The translations under genes and the position numbers were made by a program. The notes under the pieces are model-generated. The model worked only from the letters and a program-made list of their open reading frames with translations, was not told the origin of the DNA and searched no databases. DNA of 46,521 bases, from the NCBI GenBank assembly GCA_900088475.1, contig FLMG01000350.1:224695-271215 (forward strand), given 5' to 3'. Below are positions 1 through 9,612 of this stretch, in pieces. The stretch is from Hyphochytrium catenoides (Eukaryota > Sar > Hyphochytriomycetes > Hyphochytriales > Hyphochytriaceae). Positions within the stretch are counted from its first letter, which is position 1; every line of letters starts with the position of its first letter.

Positions 1-382
1 GTGCATGATGAATGGGCTGTCATGGACGGGCTCAATCATGTAAGAATGACACTTCCTCACCTCCCGATTTTGTCCATCAATGACGCGGAAGACGTAACGC
101 CTTCTGTCTGCGGCCGTCTCTGGACCTCCGGTGAGTAAACTGCCAATCTCAACACCAGATGCAACCTCTCCACCTTTCAGAGAGATAATTTTGCGCCGAT
201 CGTAGAGGGAGTCATCCTGCTCAGGAGCATTCTTGAGCAAGCGATCCATTTGGAGAGGAGTCTGACAGACGTACCTTATAGATTTGTAGTTCATGACTGT
301 GAGGACGCAGGTAGACAAATTTTCGCTCCCAGTTCTTAGACTTTTCATCCTCTAGGAGGAGCCATCCGCTGAACTCCTCCAT
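1..382 (-). CDS. PH-domain protein, N-terminal part (runs off window edge)
   Basis: Two exons read in frame on the minus strand: 382-275 (36 codons) and 216-1 (72 codons, still open at the edge). They are separated by a 58-nt intron (274-217) that begins GTACGT and ends GAGCAG, phase 0. The first exon begins ATG at 382 with an in-frame TAG shortly upstream. The spliced peptide starts MEEFSGWLLLEDEKSKNWER and continues FVYLRPHSHELQIYK, the classic first strands of a pleckstrin-homology domain (G-W-L, then K-x-W-x-x-R/K-F-V-x-L). After the intron, YVFRVIDG fits a later PH strand. PH domains bind phosphoinositides or proteins at membranes; the partner here is unknown. The rest of the protein lies outside the window, so no further domains can be named. 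It is divergent from the glycosyltransferase-like gene at 1128. Confidence 0.6.
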
Positions 383-1127
383 GGCTGAAACTTCTATAGA
401 CTATCACCATCGCCATTTCAGAGCTACTTGTACCACCATTTATCCCCGTTAGACAGCTGTCATAAAGTCGCTGTCCTTCCAGAACTTGGCTCCCACGCCA
501 AGTGAGCTGCCAAGAACGTTGACACCTGACAGCAGTTGACGGCACAGATGGCAAGCAGATGAGCTATCACCTGCAGCAAGGGAGTCTCAGTACTTCCTAC
601 GTCCTCGAGCCAGTACAAGTTCCCCCGCAGGACGGACGCTGTCCCCAGCTTTGCTATTTATTACCCGGTCTCTCGATCTCCAGCTATTCTGCTGCTGTCA
701 AGTCGCTGTGTCTGCGGGAATGTCATCAACAGATCAGAATCTCTCTGTCTTCTGCCCTGTTCCCCCTTTCAGATCTCTTCACCCTCAACATACATGTCTC
801 CTGGAGGACGCCTGGGGCTGTAATGGATGATAAGAGTAGATGGAAGATCGTGAGGTTGGCTCTTCGCTCCTTGGCACACTCTATAGTTCTATGGAGTATT
901 TGAAGTCGGATGCCACACTCAAACGACTTCCCCTGGCTGTCTACTACTGGTCGGCCTCTCTCCTTAGGGACTGCATAGCATTAAGTGGGTTATCAACGAG
1001 GCATCAGAGGCTGATCATGTGGCAACGCGGACCAGCTTAGGCCTCGGTCGGCTGTAAGGCATGCGCGACTTACGGAGGTGTGACTAGATGTGAGCTACTC
1101 TCGTGTGGTTACCAGAGCATAGCACAT
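383..1127. other. intergenic region between divergent genes
   Basis: This stretch separates the divergent PH-domain gene and the fringe-like gene and should hold both promoters. Short open frames exist (for example 559-903 plus), but none shows a recognisable family, and their composition looks random. No clear promoter motif was identified. Confidence 0.4.
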
Positions 1128-2327
1128 ATGCGTCAAAGTGCTATCAACAAAATCCTCACTATCCGGATGCTATGGTCGCGCAGGCGCCTATTTCGATACT
1201 TTATCGTGGCGATAGGACTGCTATGTCTCTATTATGCCGTAGTCCTCGTCCTGACTCAAAGATGTGCTGTCACCCCCCTGCAGCGTCACCCTGTGGACTT
1301 TCAAGTTGATCTGCACCAACTTGAGAGTCTTTTGTCAGATACGCGCGAGGACAGGAAGAACGGTTACATAGTCAATGCTGCACAGGTTGCCATCATAGTA
1401 CGGGTTAGCGGAAAGGATCTGCGAGGCAGCCAAGTACGGTCAATAGAGCTTAGCTGGGGTCGAGATGCAGTGGAGCTAGGATTGCCAGTGCTTTTTGTAA
1501 ATGACCAGAGTTCAAGGTTGCTAGGAGTTTCTACGACCTCAGAACTCGCCAAAGATATCAGGGCCATTCCTTCCATCTGGCTGGCCTGGTCTAACGCACT
1601 GAGGAGGCTGCCCGAAGCAGAGTTTCTAGTGATGGTGAACGAAACGACTTACCTCCGACCGGACGTCCTCTTAGACTTCGTTAGGCGTGTACCCATCGGC
1701 ACTAATTCCTCCTTCGGAAACAAGATTTTTGGTTTCTTAGACGTGGGAGCAGGCCAGATTTTTACTTCCGCCTCTGTTAGGGCCATGCTGAGAAATCAGG
1801 AGCAGGGTCGCTGTTCGCAAACGGTGTTAGATGATCTCACTGTCTCCCGCTGCGCGGAAGCTGCTGGCACCAAGCTGGTGTCTCACCCCATGATGCACCG
1901 ATATCCGCCGCATGAGTTCTGGGGCTGTGCAGTACCCGCCGTTTTTCGGCTCTACCTTGGCACCAGATGGTATGAAGTTGCTGACCTTCAGGACATGTGG
2001 ATGACCTTCAATTACATCGAGGGTGGCCATATGGTGCAAATCCACAACTTTTTGAGGAAGTACGGAAACAGAGGCTCTGACTGTCTGATTGGAGGCCTGT
2101 CTGCTCTGTCAATTTGCACCGTCTATGGCTATATTGAAGATGAGACCATCTTTATCAAATGGCTGGTTCTTCGGGCCGTCGCTATTCTCAGCATACTTCT
2201 TGGGGCCGTGCGACTTTGGAGGATGAGGACTTCAAAGTCCCGTGCAGTATCTTCAATCTCCTATAGCGCTATTGGCGCAGGTCTGAACGACGAAGAAGCC
2301 CCACTAGTGCCGTTGAAGGTTGAGTAA
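1128..2327 (+). CDS. Fringe/GT31-like type II membrane glycosyltransferase, DxD motif degenerate
   Basis: Single-exon frame of 399 aa from the ATG at 1128; the frame opens upstream but only from a GTG. A short basic cytosolic tail precedes a signal-anchor helix at about residues 23-43, the layout of Golgi type II glycosyltransferases. Residues 205-260 resemble the fringe/beta-3-galactosyltransferase core: V-G-A-G-Q-I-F-T-S (fringe GGAGF-type strand), then VLDDLTVSRCAEAAGTKLV, matching the family's D-D-x-T-x-G-x-C segment. At the expected metal-binding DDD-T-Y site, residues 171-175 read N-E-T-T-Y, so the acidic triplet is missing. A second hydrophobic helix at about 341-362 near the C-terminus is unusual for the family. 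A possible AATAAA lies at 2461, 134 nt after the stop. The stop is embedded in GAGTAAGT, which could also act as a splice donor, so a longer C-terminus is possible. The family assignment is inference from motifs. Confidence 0.55.
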   Translation: MRQSAINKILTIRMLWSRRRLFRYFIVAIGLLCLYYAVVLVLTQRCAVTPLQRHPVDFQVDLHQLESLLSDTREDRKNGYIVNAAQVAIIVRVSGKDLRGSQVRSIELSWGRDAVELGLPVLFVNDQSSRLLGVSTTSELAKDIRAIPSIWLAWSNALRRLPEAEFLVMVNETTYLRPDVLLDFVRRVPIGTNSSFGNKIFGFLDVGAGQIFTSASVRAMLRNQEQGRCSQTVLDDLTVSRCAEAAGTKLVSHPMMHRYPPHEFWGCAVPAVFRLYLGTRWYEVADLQDMWMTFNYIEGGHMVQIHNFLRKYGNRGSDCLIGGLSALSICTVYGYIEDETIFIKWLVLRAVAILSILLGAVRLWRMRTSKSRAVSSISYSAIGAGLNDEEAPLVPLKVE

Positions 2328-3532
2328 GTCCACAGTTTGCACCCAGGCCTTCGCCAAGTTTCTGACCACAGCGAACGGATACCAGCCTATGCACTGCCGC
2401 TGTCAGTCTGGTTATCACCATTTGCTTTGTCTTGTTGTCCTTTATTACGACACCATAAACAATAAAGCTGGCTGCCTTCAGTGCTCTCCGCTGATAGAGG
2501 GAGGACGGATATCATAGCTCCTATGAAAGTCCTACCACCATTGAAGAATGGTCGCCGGCTTCAAAATAGTTCAAAGAGGGTGCTTGACAAATGGAAGCCT
2601 AAGCGCGTTCTTATTATGGAAGACGTTAAATGTGTTGCTAGTGAGCACCTGTATCGGTGAATATAGCGACGGGCTATACCGCTTAATATGTAACATACGA
2701 CAGATGACATAACGAAACATCTTTTGCCGTCACGCAGAGTGTAGAGATGAGCAGGTCTCTGAACACTTGACGGCTCGAGGAGAGAGGTCGCCGGGTCCCT
2801 CGACGTTAGGTCGTTTGTCCTCTGACATTCAGAGAACGATGACTGCAAGGGCACTATTTATCGCATCCAAACGGCCCATTACTACCTAAGCTACCGCTAC
2901 CTTGTTTTCTCTTTGCCTTGCTTACCAGCAGCGAGGAGCGACTGTGCTACGGTACCACCTGCCACCTTCCCCTAGCCTTAGGTTGGGCCAACAGAAGATG
3001 CGAACTGGGCGATGGACGGTGCTTCTGATCTTCCAGTCCGTCGGACCAAAAAGCAGCAAAATAACGTTTCATAAAATGCCGCTAACGGCCGCTGCTACCG
3101 TGTCGTTGTAGAGCATACCCAGAACTCACTCACAAAATGAAAATACAAGTTAGGACTGCATTTCGGAACAACATGCACGCACCGAGCGCTGAAAGGACAT
3201 CAAACAACGAAGAAACGTAATCTCTGTTACCAATGCTGGCTGTGAATGCATACAGTGCTTCTCATGCTCCCACGGCCAGCAGCCCGGCGGCAGCCTGAGG
3301 ATGCGAGAAGTCAACAGAGATGCGACATCGTCGGTGTTGTCAGCCTCATTCCTCTAGGGCGCACTTATTGAGACGTGGCCAACGCTATAGACGACCGCGA
3401 AGGGCCTAATGACTGGTGGTGGATAAGGGCAAAAGCTGCTGAACGAACGAAGGGCCTCCCTCCTCCGTCTGGTAGGGTCTAGGATCGACCCACACCAGAA
3501 GCCTAATTAAGGCACTAAGGAAGTAAGAGCGC
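2328..3532. other. intergenic, no gene recognised
   Basis: About 1.2 kb with a candidate AATAAA at 2461-2466, which may end the upstream transcript. Several short open frames on both strands lack recognisable motifs. Nothing else was seen. Confidence 0.4.
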
Positions 3533-4204
3533 ATGCCAATGAGGAACAATTCGGTGCCCCGAGACGACCAGATGAATAATCTACTGCACCAGCCACAGTC
3601 TCTCGACATGACTTACATGGAGCAGCACATCTCGTGGAGCGAGATTAAAATTGTGCAGAACCTTATTGAGCGGTGCCTCCAGCAGTATATGACGCAGGTG
3701 GCTACCCTTTGCTGTGTACGATGAAGCGACCGTCTTACTAACCAAGCTAATTTGTCGCTACCTGTACCGAACTTCCTCTCCTGTCCTTTACAGTCCGAGA
3801 TAATAACTGCATTGCAGGTACGGCTGGTCAATCATAGTACTTGCCTTCAGTTAGTGCTTCATGCCGTTGCTTACGGTGGACACACATTAATGTCTCTGAC
3901 TTCTGCCCGTCCTTTTGTCTAGATGCAGGCTAACATTGAACCCGCCTTCACACTTCTGGTGTGGCAGAAGCTGGAGGAGCAGAACCCAAACTTTTTCTAT
4001 GCATACCACATACGTCTGCGACTTAAGGATCAGATTATTGCCTTCAATTATTTGGTAAGTGCTATCCAAGCACAACTAAGATCTCACATGAAAGGTCGTT
4101 CTGAGATGCATCGGAGGTGCTTACACCTGGGTCTTCTTTGTTGTTCACAGGTAGACCAACACCTGCAGCTCAACCAGGGGCTCCCAGCAGGAGGAGCCAA
4201 CTGA
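3533..4204 (+). CDS. Small TIGR01589-like protein (plant/algal uncharacterised domain)
   Basis: Four exons: 3533-3697, 3794-3817, 3923-4054 and 4151-4204, all phase 0, encoding 124 aa. Residues about 38-107 carry the signature of the domain first described as plant-specific: VQNLIERCLQQYM, then S-E-I-I-T-A-L-Q, then IEPAFTLLVWQKLEEQNP, NFFYAYHIRLRLKDQI and FNYL. Plant members have the same order of blocks with a short K-E-V-V-x-x-L stretch between the first two. Here that stretch is encoded by a 24-nt microexon bounded by TTACAG and GTACGG; without it the domain would have an eight-residue deletion, which supports the microexon. The domain is predicted to be alpha-helical. Its molecular function is not established to my knowledge, so none is assigned. 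The ATG at 3533 is the first in frame; the N-terminus is Asn/Gln rich. Confidence 0.8.
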
Positions 4205-5350
4205 CATACGTACTAAAGATAAAACTTATGGAATCATACAGAAGGAATCTTCTTCTTCTATGGGATGTAAAGAGGATCGCACAGCTAACCATCGGCGGTG
4301 CGCGGCGCCCGTAGGAGCGCCTAAAAAGGACGCTCAATCATGCCTAGAGTCGCTCAGGTTAACCTTTTTCTTTGGCCTTGTGTGTCCCAAGATAAGGATC
4401 ACCAGGAAAGGTTCCTTTCACCTGTGGGGAGAGCCCTTGTCGTCCATGCCTGAGCGATATGGTCCTTCCTGTTGCGTTGTCGAGCAATGGCCATCAAGGC
4501 GAATTCAAGCTAGGAAAGTGGTGCCCAGAGGATGATGAGGTGATAAACACGAGTCTCTGGGTGGCAAACCTTATGGCACGTTTAAACCCTTGCTACGTCC
4601 CTGATGACGCCATGGCACTTTCCCGCCTAAAGTTCTAGCTATCTAGCAGTTGACTCATGCTAATTGGCTTAAAAGACAATGGCTACTGTTGGTGTCATAG
4701 AACTGGAGCTTGTGACATGCAGTCCTTGGTCTTCACCAGAGTGCCCACTCCGAAGTTGAGCGGCTGCGCGCCAGTAACGCCACACCAATGAAAGGACAAC
4801 ATCAAACTAACTTTCTCCCACTTTTCCATCATACAAATAACGCTTGGCCCCTTATCGTTAGCGGCTAGGAAGGTGTGTGTGAAAGTATGAATGCGAGTTC
4901 CCGCCACGCTTAGAAGAGCAGCTATGAACAATGTTACCGTGGACCCTTTGTCGTCCTTCCAGTCGCGTCTTGTTCTTCTCTCTCTCTCTCTCGTCAAGCC
5001 ATTACACGGAATCCATGTCATTTAACTCCTTCCGCAGCTCTCAGCAGAGGTTGCACGTTATAGTTGGTAATTGAAGGACAAGGAGCTGCGGACCATCTCC
5101 TCTCTTATACCGCTGTATTTGTGTCTGTCGCCTCCGCCAACGAGGTTTCTACAGCGGAGGCACCAGAAGACCCACCTTGATCATTTGGACTCTCATCTAA
5201 CCTGCAGCAACAAGTGAGGAAGTTGCTGGAGCGATGGTCTGGAAGCTGGCAAATCGATGCCTTGAGAAGGAGCAGGCTGATGGACGGCTCGTACACTGAC
5301 TTAGACTCCAATGGAGGAGAGCGTAGGAGAGACCAAAGATACGCACAGTT
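4205..5350. other. intergenic with TC microsatellite
   Basis: No convincing gene. A (TC)n tract lies at 4977-4992. An upstream non-coding or 5' coding exon of the OB-fold gene could lie in 5018-5290, where several frames are open, but none joins to the ATG at 5351 with matching phase and a good donor. Confidence 0.35.
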
Positions 5351-8307
5351 ATGTTTGAGACGTTTATGGCACAGCTCACCCGTCTCAAGGGGGTTCTAGA
5401 AACACGACTTAGCTCAACAGTAACAGCTCCAGGACCCCAGCCAGGGTCGACGACAGTAGTGCCATGGTCCTGGCTCTGCGAGACGGTGAGCTCAAGCTTG
5501 GCCACTCTATTACCTAGAGAGCTGATTTTCCGGTCCCATCAGGTTATCCAGCTTCTTGAGAACTATCCTGGCGGGGTGACGGAGACCATCATCCTCACAG
5601 AGCTGGCGTCGTCATGGTTGAGCCGACAGACTCAGAATGTACAAGCAGGTAGACATCTGGCTTAACGATCTTATCGGGCTTGACAGACAAGAATAACCTT
5701 CGGCATCGACGCAGATCGTGTGAGAATCCTGCTGGAGGAAAAGCGGATACCCTTTAAGGAGATCCTAAATGGCTCTATCTGTCTGGTGGATAAGAATATC
5801 GTGAGAGTTGGCAACATCTCGCCGGATGACACGGTGAACAGCCTAATGATCAAGAATAACGACCTTCTTTTTCAACTCATCCTAACAGGAGTTCTTACCA
5901 TTTCAGGTCTATATTGAACTCCATCTCCACCAGCGCTTCACTTGTTGGTTGCAATCGCTGGAGGTTTCAGCTGAAGAATTTTTGAGAAATCGCAAGATCC
6001 GTGTTACAGGTGAGACACATTTAGCCACAGATGAGTGGACGATCCCCTCTTCAGCTGATTGTATGGCTGTGCAGGCTGGCGAACGATCACAGTCCAACCC
6101 AAAGGGCAGAGTAATGGTCCTTCGATAGGGAAGAAGAAGAGATCGGTTCTTCGCGGCCTACCTACTGAATATATGGTCTTTGAGCTTGACATGGACAACC
6201 CTGCTGACTTCAAGCTGATGAGCTGCGCTCGAGAGCATACACGCTTTGGGCATAACACTGAGACATCTCCTGATATCAACTTCATTGGCAAAGTACAAAT
6301 ATTTGACCGCTTTGTTTGCACTAAAGCAATTAACTCCCCATTTTAGGTAAAGGCGATAGGTGAGAACATAAAGTCTCCAATCGTTAATCATGTCAAGATG
6401 AGGGTAGTGTTGCTTCGCGATGAAGCCAGGAGTCAAGAAGGTGCGTGTAAGATTCGCAAATGGTCCGCAACGTAGGAGATACTGATGCATAATCTTTCGC
6501 CCAGTTGCCTTAGTGCTGTGGGATGAACAAGCAGAGTGTCTAAACGAACTATTTAAAGAGGGTGATATCTTGGTTGTGTACAGAGGGTACTGGACTGCAA
6601 ACTCCAAGCAAATCTACCTAGGCTGTGAAATACCTTCAAACTATATGGAGTACGGCTCAGCCACAGTCTTGCTCGTGGTACCCTCTCAAGCTATCGTCGA
6701 GACATTTGTTCGTCCGTCGCGACAAAGTCTGTCAGTGACACCCTTCTCTCAAGCATCGCTGCATCGCTACCCCCTGGTCCCGGCGGATGAGGGAGGGGTC
6801 CTGGATTTCCAGAATTATCCTGATCGCTTGTTCATTGACGATCTTCGGCCCAGGAGCGTCAACGTCTGTCTTTGGGGGATGATAATTGACTTTGAGACCA
6901 TTATCCTAGCATCTAAGGACATCTTGGGGGGCGAAAGGTCTGTTTGTAACTCTTTGACTCTCTTGCTGCCTCTTCAGATACCATTGAAGAGGATCTGACA
7001 ACTATGTGGTCCCTGCACCTGCAGGAAACCATTGTGTCCTGTTGACAACGCTGCCGCACCTCATCCCCAATCAGGAGCTGTGACCGCTATCCGAGTAGCT
7101 GATGAGAAGAGCTCGATCAGTGTGCTGATTCTTGGTGAGGCCATAAAGGGGATGGGTTGGATCAGGCGGGGAGACTTTATCTACTGCTCTGGTCTGGTCA
7201 TTTTGGAGAAGCGGGACGGAGGCCGTGGACGCCCCAGAGATCGGGAAGTCTTCGCTTGCGGTGGCAACTTGGATTATGCCGGTTTCTCCTGTAGTAAGTA
7301 ATTGAGGGGGAGTTGTTTCGGTCACGATGGTCTTCTCCTACGGGCATTATCATCTTATTGATCCTTGTTCTCAATCTTAGTAGTCGATGGGTCCTCCTCC
7401 TTTGTGTCTCATCCTCTCGTCTCGTCTTGATCTTTCGTAGGCCATCACCTACAGCCTCTACACCTGAGAAACGTGGGGTCGTTAGTGGGAATTCTGCACT
7501 CCCCTCTCTTCAATAGACCTATGGCCCTTATCGACAGTCCACAGCAGAACTACAAAGGTCCGAATCTTCTATCTCATCCCCCTTTCAAAATTGCCTATCT
7601 AGCTTTTCTCCATGAAATTTTTACTTTCAAAGTAGTTCTTATGCTGGTCCTGTGTGCGTGCCATAATTCAATCACATTCTAGTGCTGACGTTCCGGTTGC
7701 GTTGCCATGCTGCAGTGGTCAGAGCAGCGATAACTAGGCTCGTGCCTCTCCCTGACTCGCGATTGTTAAACGGAGAATCAAGAGGACACAAGAAGGTTAG
7801 AAGACCTCCCAAAATCATACCAATAGAGGATAACCTAGACAATTTCGGCACCGTTGCTTGGCCTTTTGTAGAGGAAACTTACTTCTCCTGACTGTACAAG
7901 CAATGGCTGTGACCTCCTCCTGGTACTGGACGATGGTACTTCCAGCCTTCTAGCTGCAGCTTCATATTCAACGATCGAGTCTGGGTTGGGAGCTGATGGC
8001 TCAATAGCAAATTTCTCCGCGTTATCCGTGCTCTTATCTGCTGAGTTCGAGTTCCTCCTCTCAGACGGGGTCGAACTGTCTCTTCCTCTCGTAGACTTTG
8101 GTCCCAATGACGTCTCCACCAAGAGAGCTGCTGGATCCAAGGCCCAATACAATTTGCCTGGCCATGGCCATGTATCGACCTTCATCAAGCAGCTGGCGCC
8201 AATCAATTGCGTGCAACACAGCGCGGACTTATTACAAGGATTTCAAAGTGCTTCACTAACTTAACTGGCAGGTTCGAGCTCGATCAGTTGCCTTTGAACA
8301 GTTTTAA
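5351..8307 (+). CDS. Multi-OB-fold protein, RPA70/shieldin-2-like (putative ssDNA-binding)
   Basis: Eleven exons joined by phase: 5351-5648, 5715-5833, 5907-6009, 6075-6292, 6347-6440, 6505-6937, 7025-7293, 7441-7557, 7683-7795, 7872-8210, 8272-8307 (712 aa). The best OB-like segment is residues about 243-330. It starts F-I-G-K-V-K, passes through MRVVLLRDE, then VALVLWDEQAECLNELF, and ends K-E-G-D-I-L-V-V-Y, matching the strand order of RPA-type OB folds. A second OB-like unit is at about 430-500 (SISVLILGEAIKG followed by RRGDFIYCSG). A third, C-terminal unit has C-x4-C then DLLLVLDDGTSS (about 596-612). Tandem OB folds of this kind occur in RPA70, MEIOB, RADX, CTC1 and SHLD2, all ssDNA binders in repair, meiosis or telomere upkeep. 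I cannot decide which. The N-terminal 240 aa are unrecognised. The last intron (8211-8271) has a CTAAC branch-like site; without it the frame ends at 8264. Confidence 0.5.
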
Positions 8308-9612
8308 CAGATTGTGCGGTTGTGGAATCAACTCATTCTCATGGGTGCGCTTTCAAACAGTTAGGAAGAGTACGAAAGCTCTTGGCGAAACCACCCTAAC
8401 CCTAAGGCGAGCAGACGAATGAGGACTTCGTGCCAAGTCACCGGCTTTCTTGCCCTGCACAAGCGTCCACTACGTCAAGGTCCCATCTCTCCAAGTGAAA
8501 ACACGACGAAGGGGTTGTCTCCTGTTCACTTATCCATGGCACAACCGAATGGCATTCAGTTTCCCATACCTTCTCGTTGGTAGGAAGTATAAAGAGGCTA
8601 ACTCTGTCTTTTATCGCGACCGCATGGCAGTCATTCCTCTTCTACTCCTTCCCTATATATGCCGCTGTCTTGCGCTGACTTGCATGGTGCTGCTACGAGG
8701 ATTAGGTGAGCCAAGGGCTCTGGTCAGGCGCCGTGATGGCAATGCCCGCTAGGGCCCTGTATGAGTATAGGACCATTGAAGTTACGGGTAGCGTTGGCCT
8801 CCCTCCCCTCTTTGAAGAGGCTTACTAAACTTGTTACGGCTCTATTCTTTACGTTCACTTCGCTCATGCACATTTGACTTCTTTGTTCCTTTTCATTACG
8901 TCTGGTGCAGCTCCTTGACCACCGCATCCTCAACCCCTCTGCCATGTCGCGGCATGCCCTTACCAAGGCCAGCCAAAAGATAACGTCGCAACCCGGGCGG
9001 CTGCATCATGAATATGGCGGCGGGCACGCGGGATGGGCCAACTACTTCGTTCCAGAAGAGTCCCGAGAATCAAATCAATGCTCGCACTGACAATAGAGCT
9101 GTGCCTTCAAGTTGGGTCCATCGCATTGCATCTCTTCAATGAAAAACACCCCACATTGATGTAGAAACTCCCTCATCGAACTACAAGTAGATCAGCGCCG
9201 CTGCTGCTGCCTGCATCTTCACAAATGACAAATGACGCAGATACACCGCTTGGGTCGTTGTAGTAGTAGGTGGTGTATGTGCTGGATACAGAAGGGAGCA
9301 AAGAAGAGCCGATAATAGTAGTAGTAACCCCAATAATGTATGTAAACATAACCCATATATGGGTACTGCTTTCAAGTAGTAATATCCCCTGTCGCATCCT
9401 GACAGAGGCCGCATATCTTTTGGTCCCTTCTTCGCCCATAGAAGTTCCACGGCATCTCCTTTCCTCTGCCTCATCACTCATCACACATCTAGAGACAGTA
9501 GTATCTCTGTCTCTGGCCTCCAGTGATTCTGTCTTGGTGCCTTCTGGCTTAATGTATACTTAACTACAGTGACAAAATATCTCTCTTCTGCTCCTCTTAT
9601 ATCTCTTGAACA
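8308..9612. other. intergenic, no gene recognised
   Basis: About 1.3 kb upstream of the sterol oxidase gene. Trinucleotide-like GTA/TAG runs near 9258-9330 keep several frames open on both strands, so the open frames there are not evidence of coding. No family match was seen. Confidence 0.35.

Noticed and set aside
2561-2854. Minus-strand 97-residue open frame
   Set aside because: No motif, no splice context and random-looking composition.
9173-9563. Overlapping open frames of about 100 residues on both strands
   Set aside because: The region contains TAG/GTA-type short repeats that keep frames open; the peptides are low-complexity Tyr/Thr/Ser runs.
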